A DNA stretch of 64,000 bases from DASQFQ01 sp963802905 (GTDB taxonomy: Bacteria > Actinomycetota > Thermoleophilia > Solirubrobacterales > Solirubrobacteraceae). Where the stretch lies: contig CAWDKH010000010.1 of the NCBI GenBank assembly GCA_963802905.1, forward strand, positions 174,562 to 238,561. The letters run 5' to 3'. The notes under the pieces were generated by a model, which searched no databases, was not told where the DNA came from, and worked only from the letters and a program-made list of their open reading frames with translations. Made by a program: the position numbers and the translations under genes. Below, piece after piece: positions 9,040 to 17,123 of the stretch; position 1 is the first letter of the stretch; each line of letters opens with the position of its first letter.

Positions 9040-11087
9040 GGCACGGGTCCGGCGATCGGCGCGGGCCGGTCGCGCGCGGCGTCGCCGTCGGCCTGCAACG
9101 TGGCGCGCCAGCCTGAGAGCACGGCGTGAACCGCGGCCGCGCCCAAGATCGGCTCGGCCGGCTGGGGCAGCCCGGGCGGGTAGAGGATGAACGCCTGCGT
9201 CTGCGGGCCGCCGAGGCCGCCGTGGAAGCTGATCAGCTCCTCGAACGCGCACCCCTCGTCCAGCACCGGGTCGTAGAAGCTCCCGACCATCAGGTCGGCG
9301 ACGTCCGCGAAGCCGTCGGTGCGCAGCAGGTGTGAGGCCGCGGTGGGGGAGAACGCGGCCAGCGGGTCCTCGCCCTCGACCCGGTCGTGCTCGAGGTGGC
9401 GCTCACCCGCGGGCCCCAGCACGACGGCGCCATGCTCGGCCGAGCGCACGAGCAGCCAGCCGACGTGCGGATGGTTGCGCAGCGCCGGGATCAAGTCGGG
9501 GTGGCGCTCGTCGATCTCCTCGCGCGTGAGCCGGGTCGGCGCCTCCATCAGGTAGACGAGCCCGAGGTTCCCGGAGCCGAGGACGACGACGTCGCGGTCG
9601 CTGACGTCGTTCTTCGCCTTCTTCTTCTCCTTGCGGCCCGTCGCCTCGCCGACCGCGTGGCTCACCATCGCGTCCTGCTCGTCGCCGTCGGCGAAGGCCG
9701 CGACGTGCCCGCGGTTGAGCGACTTCTCGACGAGCTCGTCGAGCCCGTAGCCGTTGCGCTGCTTGAACGTGGCGCCCTGGGTCTGGCCGTGGTCGGAGAG
9801 GACGACGATCTCGTACGGGCGCGGTGCGTAGCGGCGCGCCCCGTCGAGGCGCCCGAACTGCTGGTCGAGCTTGCGCAGCGCCTCGAGCGTGTCCGCCCGC
9901 ATCAGCCCTGAGTGGTGTGCCACCTCGTCGTAGCTGGAGAACGTCGCGTAGACCGCGGGCCGGCCGCGCATGATGTCGGTCAGCACGCCGAAGACGATCA
10001 GGTCGCGGACGACCACGCACATCGCCGCCCGCATCACCGGATAGATCCCGCCGCGATGCCCGCGCGGCCGCACGTCGCGGCGCTTGGCCCGCGTCGAGGC
10101 CGTCACCTCGAGCCCGATCTCAAAGAGGAACAGCACGAGCGCGCGCGTGACGTTGAACCCGTTCGCGAGGAACGCGCGGTAGCCGGGGTTGGCCTTGCGC
10201 TCGGCCTCGGTGCGGCTGACCGTGAGGATCACGTCCTCCGCCTCGCCCGACAGCAGGTTGCCGCGGCTCGCCCCGCCGTCGATCAGCAGCCCGATCCCGC
10301 TTGCGTGGCGGCGCTCGATCTCGGCGCAGTCGGAGGGGGAGGAGCACACGAGCATCCGCCCGTTCTCCTTCTCGACCCAGCGGAACGCCGGGATGTTCTC
10401 GTTCGACCCGAGCAGGATCCCGGCCTGGCTGGCTCCGGTCTGCGACGACAGGTCCGTCTCCCATTCGGCGAGGCGGTACCCCTCCTCCGTGAGCCAGCGG
10501 GCCATGTTCGGCACGACGCCGTCGCGCATCGCCGCGCGCAGCACCGGCAGCGCGAGCCCGTCGATCTCGAGGAAGATGATGCCCGGGACGTCGGTGCCCT
10601 CGTGCGCGCCCAGGCGGCGCGCGATCCGGCGCGTGACGCGCACGTTGTACTCGTCGTCGTCGTTCGTGCCGAATATGACCTGCAGCACGATGCTGACCGC
10701 GGCGATCAGCAGCGAGGCCACGAGCGCGTCGCCGAAGTCGCCGATGTGGATGTCGGAGGGGATGATCTCGGCCGTGATCATCAGCACTGCGGCGTCGGCC
10801 GCGAGGACGAGCAGGAAGCCCGTGACGAGCATGAACGGCAGGCGCAGCGCGGCGAGGATCGGCGGCAGCACCGCGTTGAGGACGCCGACCATCGCCGCGA
10901 CGAGGAAGGCGCCGGCGGGCCCGTCGATGCTCGCTCCAGGCGCGATCCAGATCGACACCGCGACCGCCGCCGCCGCCAAGATCCAGCCGAGCACAAAGCG
11001 CACGAGGCTGGGCCGCAGCTTCGCGGGCTGCCAGGTGAGGTCCTCGCCGTAGCGGGCAGGACCGGTGTCGGAGAGCGCCTCGGGCAC
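9036..11087 (-). CDS. Phage holin-like membrane domain fused to alkaline-phosphatase-superfamily phosphodiesterase
   Basis: The protein has 683 residues. The first 135 carry about four membrane helices of the phage-holin superfamily-4 type. The rest is a type I phosphodiesterase/nucleotide pyrophosphatase domain: FLEIDGL near residue 171 (metal Asp), SSQTGASQAG near 213 with the probable nucleophile Thr, YDEVAHHSG, LSDHGQTQG near 429 and a final metal His in FHGGLGG. The whole metal set is present, so it should be active at the membrane, on the side set by the helices. Substrates of this fusion family are not known to me. Confidence 0.8.
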   Translation of the reverse strand: MPEALSDTGPARYGEDLTWQPAKLRPSLVRFVLGWILAAAAVAVSIWIAPGASIDGPAGAFLVAAMVGVLNAVLPPILAALRLPFMLVTGFLLVLAADAAVLMITAEIIPSDIHIGDFGDALVASLLIAAVSIVLQVIFGTNDDDEYNVRVTRRIARRLGAHEGTDVPGIIFLEIDGLALPVLRAAMRDGVVPNMARWLTEEGYRLAEWETDLSSQTGASQAGILLGSNENIPAFRWVEKENGRMLVCSSPSDCAEIERRHASGIGLLIDGGASRGNLLSGEAEDVILTVSRTEAERKANPGYRAFLANGFNVTRALVLFLFEIGLEVTASTRAKRRDVRPRGHRGGIYPVMRAAMCVVVRDLIVFGVLTDIMRGRPAVYATFSSYDEVAHHSGLMRADTLEALRKLDQQFGRLDGARRYAPRPYEIVVLSDHGQTQGATFKQRNGYGLDELVEKSLNRGHVAAFADGDEQDAMVSHAVGEATGRKEKKKAKNDVSDRDVVVLGSGNLGLVYLMEAPTRLTREEIDERHPDLIPALRNHPHVGWLLVRSAEHGAVVLGPAGERHLEHDRVEGEDPLAAFSPTAASHLLRTDGFADVADLMVGSFYDPVLDEGCAFEELISFHGGLGGPQTQAFILYPPGLPQPAEPILGAAAVHAVLSGWRATLQADGDAARDRPAPIAGPVP

Positions 11088-11147
11088 GGGCGCTCAATGT
11101 CTCAGCGCTTGAGGCGCCCGGGCAACGGCGCGTGCCTGCCTGTTGCA

Positions 11148-11163
11148 GGGGGGCGTACCCCCC
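11148..11163 (-). terminator. Possible hairpin after receiver-only regulator
   Basis: GGGGGG-CGTA-CCCCCC lies between the stop of the receiver gene (11196) and the next start on the same strand. There is no T tract, so it is only a candidate terminator. Confidence 0.25.
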
Positions 11164-11195
11164 CGCGGGTCAGCGCTCGAGCAGGTGCGGAGTCG

Positions 11196-11612
11196 TCAGG
11201 GCTGCGTGCGGACCGGCGCGCTTGCGTCCCGCTGCCGCTTGATCAGACGGAGCAGCGCGGGCCCGAATTCGTGCTTGCGCGCGAACGCCAGCGCGCGTGA
11301 GCGCAACAGGTCCGCGGCCGGGCTGGCCAGCGGCTCCGCGGACACGAGCAGCACCGCCACGTGCGGGCACGCGGCCCTCACGCGCCGCGCTGCCTCGATG
11401 CCGTCCATGTCCGGCATCCGCACGTCGATGATCACGATGTCGGGCGCGGCTGCGCGCACGAGGTCGACGGCCTCCGCGCCCGAGCCGGCTTCGCCCGCCC
11501 ACGCGAACCCGGCGGTCGCGTCGACCACTTCTCGCGCCGCGATTCGGAACGGCGACTGGTCGTCAACGGCGAGCACTCGCACCAACTCGCCCTGGAGGTC
11601 GGTGGTCGTCAT
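11196..11612 (-). CDS. Stand-alone response regulator receiver domain
   Basis: The protein has 138 residues and is a single CheY-like receiver with no output domain. Acidic pocket D17/D18, phospho-acceptor D63 (IIDVRMPDMDG), switch residue S91 and K113 (ARKHE) are all present. Such proteins relay phosphate or act by protein contact. It is transcribed away from the DUF6325-like gene at 11,775. Confidence 0.8.
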   Translation of the reverse strand: MTTTDLQGELVRVLAVDDQSPFRIAAREVVDATAGFAWAGEAGSGAEAVDLVRAAAPDIVIIDVRMPDMDGIEAARRVRAACPHVAVLLVSAEPLASPAADLLRSRALAFARKHEFGPALLRLIKRQRDASAPVRTQP

Positions 11613-11774
11613 GTGTCTGTCGCGGAGCATCGGCTTCGCAGCCGCGCTCGGCCACGGTGCACACCCGCCGGGCGGGGGAAGCACACACCACGAAACGCGC
11701 GCATGCGGGCGTGCTTGCCGCGTGGCGGCGGCGCTGAGACGCTGAACCGGATCACAACGCGAGGAGGCACCGAC

Positions 11775-12233
11775 ATGCCCGCGATCACCGGACCCGTCCA
11801 GATCCTGGCGGTCGGGTTCCGCGAGGGCGCCAAGTTCGAAGGTCGCATCGCCGAGCAGATCGACCAGCTGGAGCAGTCGAACACGATCCGGGTACTCGAC
11901 TTCGTGTTCCTCCATCGCGACGAGGCCACGAACGCGCTCGTGCGCATGGACTACGAGGGCCCCGATCGCGAGGGTCGCGTCACGCTGCTGCTCGACGGTG
12001 CTGAAGTGAACGGCATCGGCGAGCCCGGCACTGGGTCGGGCGACGCCTTCCGGCTGACGCCCGACGACATCCGCGAGGTCGCCGACGCGCTCGACCCGGG
12101 CACGTCCGCGGGCTTCATCATCTTCGAGCACGTGTGGGCGCGCGGGCTCAAGCAGGCGATCGCCGAGACCGACGGCGTCCCGTTCGCCGAGGGCTTTCTC
12201 ACGCCCGAGGCCGTCGCCGCGATCGCCGGCTGA
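11775..12233 (+). CDS. DUF6325-like protein (paralogue 2)
   Basis: The protein has 152 residues and is a paralogue of the one at 8548-9039, sharing length, FEGR near the start and the EHVWARGLKQAI segment. A strong ribosome-binding site GAGGAGG precedes the ATG by 8 bases. It has no membrane helix or signal peptide, and its function is unknown. Its position between two response regulators suggests a role in stress signalling, which is inference from context only. Confidence 0.65.
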   Translation: MPAITGPVQILAVGFREGAKFEGRIAEQIDQLEQSNTIRVLDFVFLHRDEATNALVRMDYEGPDREGRVTLLLDGAEVNGIGEPGTGSGDAFRLTPDDIREVADALDPGTSAGFIIFEHVWARGLKQAIAETDGVPFAEGFLTPEAVAAIAG

Positions 12234-12278
12234 CCGCACACGGTCGACAGCCCTGAACGTAGGAGATACGTTGCGCAC

Positions 12279-12941
12279 GTGAGCATCCGCGTGGTCCTGG
12301 CCGAGGACGACTTCCTCGTGCGACAAGGGATCCGCCGCGTGCTCGAGTCGGCGTCCGATGTTGTCGTGGTGGCGGAGTGCGCCGACGGCGACGAGCTGCA
12401 GGCGGCCGTCGACACAGCCCTGCCCGACGTCGTGGTCACCGACGTGCGCATGCCTCCGAGCGGGGCGGACGAGGGGATCCGGATCGCCAACCGTCTGCGC
12501 ACGACGCATCCGTCGGTCGGCGTCATCGTCCTCAGCCAGTTCGTCGAACCCGAGTACGCGCTGGCGTTGCTCGAGCACGGGTCGCACCGGCGCGCGTACC
12601 TCCTCAAGGAGCGCATCCACGACCGCCGAGGCATCGCGCGCGCCGTCCGCGAGGTCGCGGCGGGCGGCGCCGCGTTCGACCCCAAGGTCGTCGACGAGCT
12701 CGTCTCGGCGCGGGGGCGGGGCGAATCCCTGATGCGCACGCTCTCCCCGCGGGAGCGCGAGGTGCTCGCCGAGGTCGCGCAAGGCAGGAGCAACGCCGTG
12801 ATCGCGGACTCGCTCGGGCTGAGCAAGAGCGCGGTCGAGAAGCACATCAACTCGATCTTCGGCAAGCTCGAACTGGCCGGCGCGCAGGACGTCAGCCAGC
12901 GGGTCAAGGCGGTGCTGATGTTCCTCGACGACTCACCCTGA
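12279..12941 (+). CDS. NarL/LuxR-family response regulator
   Basis: The protein has 220 residues. The receiver has D10/D11 and phospho-acceptor D55 (VVVTDVRMPP). The LuxR-type helix-turn-helix LSPREREVLAEVAQGRSN...SKSAVEKHINSIFGKL occupies residues ~150-205. The start is GTG after AGGAGA. Its stop codon lies inside a copy of the 17-bp dyad upstream of gadB, making it the nearest candidate to bind that motif, alone or with the kinase at 6774. Confidence 0.88.
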   Translation: MSIRVVLAEDDFLVRQGIRRVLESASDVVVVAECADGDELQAAVDTALPDVVVTDVRMPPSGADEGIRIANRLRTTHPSVGVIVLSQFVEPEYALALLEHGSHRRAYLLKERIHDRRGIARAVREVAAGGAAFDPKVVDELVSARGRGESLMRTLSPREREVLAEVAQGRSNAVIADSLGLSKSAVEKHINSIFGKLELAGAQDVSQRVKAVLMFLDDSP

Positions 12942-12949
12942 TCGGATGA
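12933..12949 (+). promoter_or_regulatory. 17-bp dyad upstream of gadB
   Basis: TCACCCTGATCGGATGA overlaps the end of the regulator gene. A -10-like TGATCC begins 21 bases further on, and the gadB ATG follows about 35 bases after the dyad. The layout matches the other three copies in this block. Confidence 0.55.
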
Positions 12950-12983
12950 TGCGTCGGGTGGGTCGGTCGCTGATCCTCAGACG

Positions 12984-14417
12984 ATGAGCCTCCGACAGCA
13001 CGGCACCACCCCGCCGACCTCGACCAACGGCGCCGACGAGGCGCTGCTCGAGCAGCTCGACGCCCTCGCCGAGCGTTACGGCAACCGCTTCCTGCTCGAG
13101 CCGGCGCCGGACAACCAGCTGCCCAAGTACGGCATGCGGTCCGTCGACGCGATGCGGCTGATCGGCGAGGACCTCGTGCTCGACGGCATCCCGATGCGCA
13201 ACCTGGCGACGTTCGTGACGACGTGGATGGAGCCCGAGGCGCAGCGGATCATCGCCGAGAACCTGCACCGCAACTTCATCGACCATGCCGAGTATCCGCA
13301 GACGGCGGAGATCGAGCAGCGCTGCATCCGCATGCTCGCCGACCTGTTCCACGCGCCGGGGGAGACGACGGGCGCGCGCACGCAGGGGTCCTCGGAGGCG
13401 ATCATGCTCGGCGCGCTCTCCCTGAAGTGGAAGTGGCGCGAGCGCCGCGAGGCGGCCGGCAAGGCCACCGACCGGCCGAACCTCGTCTTCGGCGGCGACG
13501 TCCACGTCGTGTGGGAGAAGTTCTGCCGCTACTTCGACGTCGAGCCGCGGATCATCCCGCTGCAGCCGCACAAGTACACGATCGGGCCGGAGGACGTGGA
13601 GCCGCACGTCGACGAGAACACGATCGGCGTCGCCGCCGTGCTCGGGACGACGTTCACGGGCCACGCCGACGACATCGTCGGCATCAACGACCTGCTGATC
13701 CGGCTGCTCGACGAGAAGGGGCTCGACGTCCCGCTGCACATCGACGGCGCGAGCGGCGGCTTCGTGTGGCCGTTCCTGTACCCCGACTCGAAGTGGGACT
13801 TCCGGCTCGAGCGGGTGCGCTCGATCAACACCTCGGGCCACAAGTACGGGCTCGTCTACCCGGGCATCGGCTGGCTCGTGTTCCGCGAGACGAGCGACCT
13901 CGCCGAGGATCTCGTGTTCACCGAGAACTACCTCGGCAAGACCGACGCGACGTTCACGCTGAACTTCTCGACGGGGTCGGCGATGGTGCTCGCGCAGTAC
14001 TACAACTTCGTCCGCTTCGGGCACGAGGGCTACCGCTACATCATGGAGACGATGCAGTCGAACGCCCAGGCGCTCGCCCAGCGACTCCGGGATATCGGCG
14101 AGTTCGAGATCGTGGGCGACGAGGGCGCCGAGCAGCTGCCGCTGGTGGCGTTCCAGCTCGCGGGCGACCACAACTACGACGAGTTCGACATCGCCTCGCA
14201 GCTCGCCGCCGAGCGCGGGTGGATGGTCCCGGCCTACACGCTGCCGCCGAACGCGCAGCACGTGACGATCATGCGCGCCCTGGTCAAGCTGACGCTGAGC
14301 CACACGCTGGCGAGCACGCTCGCCGACGACATCGCCCAGGCCTGCGAGACGCTGTCGAAGAAGGGTGGCCTGCACCCGATCGATCGCAAGCGCGTCAAGA
14401 CCGGCACCGGCTACTGA
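12984..14417 (+). CDS. gadB: Glutamate decarboxylase
   Basis: The protein has 477 residues. This PLP enzyme turns glutamate into GABA and CO2 and consumes a proton, which supports acid tolerance. The PLP lysine is K287 in TSGHKYGL, with the HIDGASGG loop just upstream. Family landmarks NFIDHAEYP and ARTQGSSEAIMLGAL are present. No glutamate/GABA antiporter is adjacent. The promoter carries the 17-bp dyad shared with the neighbouring stress genes. Confidence 0.93.
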   Translation: MSLRQHGTTPPTSTNGADEALLEQLDALAERYGNRFLLEPAPDNQLPKYGMRSVDAMRLIGEDLVLDGIPMRNLATFVTTWMEPEAQRIIAENLHRNFIDHAEYPQTAEIEQRCIRMLADLFHAPGETTGARTQGSSEAIMLGALSLKWKWRERREAAGKATDRPNLVFGGDVHVVWEKFCRYFDVEPRIIPLQPHKYTIGPEDVEPHVDENTIGVAAVLGTTFTGHADDIVGINDLLIRLLDEKGLDVPLHIDGASGGFVWPFLYPDSKWDFRLERVRSINTSGHKYGLVYPGIGWLVFRETSDLAEDLVFTENYLGKTDATFTLNFSTGSAMVLAQYYNFVRFGHEGYRYIMETMQSNAQALAQRLRDIGEFEIVGDEGAEQLPLVAFQLAGDHNYDEFDIASQLAAERGWMVPAYTLPPNAQHVTIMRALVKLTLSHTLASTLADDIAQACETLSKKGGLHPIDRKRVKTGTGY

Positions 14418-14418
14418 G

Positions 14419-14535
14419 CTAGCTCGGCGCCCAGAACCGCCCGAGGTCGGCCTCATGGAGGCGCGACTTCTGCAAGTACCCGCGCGCGCCGCAGCGCGCG
14501 GCCTGCTCCCGACGGTCGTCTGAGTTGCTGGCCAC
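14419..14535 (-). pseudogene. Remnant of a response regulator C-terminus
   Basis: The minus strand reads SNSDDRREQAARCGARGYLQ followed by KSRLHEADLGRFW and a stop. This matches the last strands of a CheY-like receiver, including the conserved Lys. Nothing recognisable lies upstream of it; the sequence loses similarity before the phospho-acceptor strand. It is a short decayed fragment rather than a working gene. Confidence 0.5.
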
Positions 14536-14587
14536 ACTCCTCGGACAGAAATCCAGAATAGCCAGTTGTTTGGCGTAACCGTCCGGC

Positions 14588-14604
14588 TCACTCGATTCGG
14601 GTGA
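14588..14604 (+). promoter_or_regulatory. 17-bp dyad upstream of the AI-2E family gene
   Basis: TCACTCGATTCGGGTGA is followed after 22 bases by GACGCT and then the ATG at 14641, the same spacing as at gadB and the universal stress gene. Confidence 0.5.
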
Positions 14605-14640
14605 TGTGCGGCGCATCGTCTTCCACGACGCTCTGCACGC

Positions 14641-15852
14641 ATGCGACGGCCGCGCATCCTTCACGAGCGGAGCGGGCAAAAGGAGGGCGGCGGTTCACCG
14701 GACGGCGAGTCGACGTTCGTGGAGATCGACGCCGACCGGCTGTCCCAGGTCTTCGCCGTCCCCCAGTGGCTCCGTGACCTCGGTCTCATGTCGTGGCTGC
14801 TGGTCGGCACGCTGGTTCTGCTCGCCGGCGTTGTCTGGCTGCTCGCGATCACCTCGACCATCGTCATCCCGGTCATCACGGCGGCGATCATCGCGGCGGT
14901 GCTCTCGCCGGTCGTCGGCTGGCTCGCGCGGCACCGGCTGGGGCGCGGCGGTGGCGCGGCGATCTGCCTTCTCGGCGTGATCGCGCTGGGCTGCCTGATC
15001 ACGTACCTGCTGCTGTCGGGCGTGACGAGCGAGATCCCGGAGCTGCAGAAGATCCTCCACAGCGCCGTGGACAAGGCCCAGAACTGGCTCAAGGACGCGG
15101 GCGTGAGCACGAGCAAGTCGGAGAGCGCGGGCGACGACGCCAGCAAGTCGGTCAGCAATGCCTTCAACGCGCTGCTCGACGGCCTGGGCGCGGGCATCAC
15201 GGCGCTCGCCTCGCTCGCGGCGTTCCTCGCGTTCACCGCGCTCAGCCTGTTCTTCCTGCTCAAGGACGGCCCGATGATCCGGGGCTGGGTCGAGCGTCAC
15301 ATGGGCGTCCCGAAGGAGCTCGGCCACACGATCACGGGTCGCTCGCTGCAGTCGCTTCGCGGCTACTTCGTCGGCGTCACGGCGGTGGCCGCCTTCAACG
15401 CAATCGTCATCGGCCTCGGCGCCCTGGTCCTCGACGTGCCGCAGGTGGGGGCGATCGCGGTGATCAACTTCGTCGCCGCGTATATCCCGTACCTGGGCGC
15501 CTGGTCGGCGGGGGCGTTCACTGTCCTGATCGCGCTGGGAGCGAAGGGCTCCTCGACGGCCCTCACGATGGCGATCATCGTGCTGCTGGCCAACGGCATC
15601 CTCCAGCAGATGATCCAGCCGATCGCCTACGGCGCCGCGCTGGGCATCCACCCGCTGGCGGTGCTGATCGTCACGATCGCCGGCGGCGCGCTCTTCGGGG
15701 GGATCGGCCTCATCCTGGCCGCGCCGGTCACCTCGGCGGTCGTGAAGATCTCGGCCGACCTTGCGCGTGTGCGCGAGGCCGACGCTCGCGCCGCCGCGGA
15801 GGCGCCCGAACGCCCGCCCGACCCGGCGGAGCCCGCGCCGGCGCCTACGTGA
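14641..15852 (+). CDS. AI-2E family transporter
   Basis: The protein has 403 residues and about eight membrane helices. The family pattern is clear: an N-terminal helix pair, a soluble middle region (~residues 130-180), then GYFVGVTAVAAFNAI, INFVAAYIPYLGAW and LGIHPLAVLIVTIAGG. Members were named after E. coli TqsA, but many are Na+/H+ antiporters or have other substrates, so quorum sensing should not be assumed. The C-terminus is Pro/Ala-rich. It ends overlapping the convergent universal-stress-like gene by 8 bases. Confidence 0.85.
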   Translation: MRRPRILHERSGQKEGGGSPDGESTFVEIDADRLSQVFAVPQWLRDLGLMSWLLVGTLVLLAGVVWLLAITSTIVIPVITAAIIAAVLSPVVGWLARHRLGRGGGAAICLLGVIALGCLITYLLLSGVTSEIPELQKILHSAVDKAQNWLKDAGVSTSKSESAGDDASKSVSNAFNALLDGLGAGITALASLAAFLAFTALSLFFLLKDGPMIRGWVERHMGVPKELGHTITGRSLQSLRGYFVGVTAVAAFNAIVIGLGALVLDVPQVGAIAVINFVAAYIPYLGAWSAGAFTVLIALGAKGSSTALTMAIIVLLANGILQQMIQPIAYGAALGIHPLAVLIVTIAGGALFGGIGLILAAPVTSAVVKISADLARVREADARAAAEAPERPPDPAEPAPAPT

Positions 15853-16300
15853 GCGGGCCGGCCTCGGGCCGGACCCACTCCGGCGGGAAGCCGTGCGAGT
15901 ACGACCACCCCGTTGCGTCCGGGGGGATGACCGTGACGGGAATGTCCAAGTCCTGCAGGCGCTTGGGCAGCGTGTGACGGTGCCAGTGCTCGTGGTGCTC
16001 GCGCGCCGTCGAGAGGAGGATCTCGTCGCACTCGCCGCGCTCCACCAGTCCGTGGATCGTCTCCGCGGCGTTCTCGCCGGGCTCCACGAGCGTCACCGGC
16101 TGGTCGCCGGCGGCGCGCCTCACGAGGCCGAGCGCGGTCTCGGGCGTCCAGTCAGGGGCGTCAGGGTCGCGCTCAGGAGGAATCAGCAGCGTGATCTCGC
16201 AGCCTGCGCCGGCGCGGTCCTCGACGGCCTTGAGCAACTGCGGCGCTGACTCGGTGCGGTTGGCGACCACGAGCAGCCGCGGGGGTTGAGTCTCAGACAT
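15845..16300 (-). CDS. Universal-stress-like alpha/beta protein
   Basis: The protein has 151 residues with a Rossmann-like UspA core: PRLLVVANRTESAP at the start, ITLLIPPE, DEILLSTAREH and a final strand IPVTVIPPDA. It lacks the clear ATP loop (G-2x-G-9x-G-S) of classic UspA. The start at 16300 is 7 bases after a TAATCA hexamer, so the transcript is probably leaderless. The 17-bp dyad lies 22 bases further upstream. Confidence 0.65.
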   Translation of the reverse strand: MSETQPPRLLVVANRTESAPQLLKAVEDRAGAGCEITLLIPPERDPDAPDWTPETALGLVRRAAGDQPVTLVEPGENAAETIHGLVERGECDEILLSTAREHHEHWHRHTLPKRLQDLDIPVTVIPPDATGWSYSHGFPPEWVRPEAGPLT

Positions 16301-16335
16301 AGAGCGATGATTAACGCGTCGCGAGGCCCGGCGCG

Positions 16336-16352
16336 TCACCTCGATCGGGTGA
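16336..16352 (-). promoter_or_regulatory. 17-bp dyad upstream of the universal-stress-like gene
   Basis: On the minus strand it reads TCACCCGATCGAGGTGA, with arms TCACC/GGTGA. It is 22 bases before TAATCA and 36 bases before the start codon at 16300. Confidence 0.55.
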
Positions 16353-16379
16353 AACGCCGGGCACTCCGCGCCCGCGCGC

Positions 16380-16763
16380 TCAGGCTCGCTGTGCCTTCAC
16401 ATCGTCGCCGAAGACGAAGATGCCGTGGATGATGTAGATGCAGAGGAAGAACACGGCGAGTGACCACCACGGGTTGGCGCCGTTGATCGACAGCAGCGCG
16501 CCGATCGCTCCGAGGCTCGCGGCGGCGATCGCGATGACGCGACCGAAGGTATTGCCGCCCAGCAGCGAGGCGCCTCCGCCGAGCTGGAGCAGCCCGAGGA
16601 GGATGGTGACCCACCCCAGGGTGTTGAGGTTGGTCAGGACGTACCGCTCGCCGCCGGCGAAGATGTTCGCGCCGTCCAGTGCGCCGATGCCATAGATGAT
16701 GTTGAGCGTGCCCACGATCAGCAGCAGAGTTGCCGCGAATGCGGCTCGACCAGCGCCTCGCAT
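16380..16763 (-). CDS. DUF7144-type four-helix membrane protein
   Basis: The protein has 127 residues with four membrane helices and short loops (LLLIVGTLNIIYGIGAL; LGWVTILLGLLQLGGGASLL; VIAIAAASLGAIGALL; SLAVFFLCIYIIHGIFVFG). This matches a small actinobacterial membrane family of unknown function, often beside stress genes. It has a good Shine-Dalgarno (GGAGG) and a -10-like CTAATG 23 bases from the dyad at 16823. Confidence 0.65.
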   Translation of the reverse strand: MRGAGRAAFAATLLLIVGTLNIIYGIGALDGANIFAGGERYVLTNLNTLGWVTILLGLLQLGGGASLLGGNTFGRVIAIAAASLGAIGALLSINGANPWWSLAVFFLCIYIIHGIFVFGDDVKAQRA

Positions 16764-16822
16764 TTCCGTACCTCCGGAGTTGATGTCTCACCTCATTAGA
16801 GAGCGCACACGCGGCCTTCGCC

Positions 16823-16839
16823 TCATCCCGATGAGATGA
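16823..16839. promoter_or_regulatory. 17-bp dyad shared by two divergent genes
   Basis: TCATCCCGATGAGATGA lies between the DUF7144 gene (minus) and the 70-residue gene (plus). Measured to the -10-like elements it is 23 bases from CTAATG on one side and 20 bases from TACGCT on the other, so one site could serve both promoters. Confidence 0.55.
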
Positions 16840-16871
16840 ACCGGCGACCACCAGCCGTATACGCTCGCGCA

Positions 16872-17084
16872 ATGGCTGAGGAGCAGGACACGGGACCGAC
16901 GATCAGCGCCGTGCTCGAAGGTGGCCCGCTGGAGGGCCGGGCGATCGATGTCGCCGTCGTCGAAGGCCGCCCGCCGAAGACGATCGACGTCCCCGCCGAC
17001 GACGGGGGCACCTACCGCTACTGCCTTGCGGAGTGGACGCAGGGCGGTCCGTCAGCCGCGTACACGTTCCTGTACCGCGTCTGA
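16872..17084 (+). CDS. Small conserved-looking protein, unknown
   Basis: The protein has 70 residues, is acidic and rich in beta strands (ISAVLEGGPLEGRAIDV, GGTYRYCLAEW). The ATG at 16872 was chosen over one 36 bases upstream because TACGCT lies 6 bases before it, as in other leaderless genes here. I recognise no family. Confidence 0.6.
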   Translation: MAEEQDTGPTISAVLEGGPLEGRAIDVAVVEGRPPKTIDVPADDGGTYRYCLAEWTQGGPSAAYTFLYRV

Positions 17085-17088
17085 CGCG

Positions 17089-17118
17089 TTGACTTCCGCC
17101 CACGGGCGAAACTAACGT
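17089..17118 (+). promoter_or_regulatory. Candidate sigma-70 promoter
   Basis: TTGACT and TAACGT are separated by 18 bases. The predicted transcription start falls at about 17125, right at the start of the next coding region. Confidence 0.4.
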
Positions 17119-17123
17119 GGGGC

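Noticed and set aside
14641..15852. Quorum-sensing (AI-2) export role
   Set aside because: The family name is historical; no luxS or other AI-2 gene is in the window and many members are ion antiporters.
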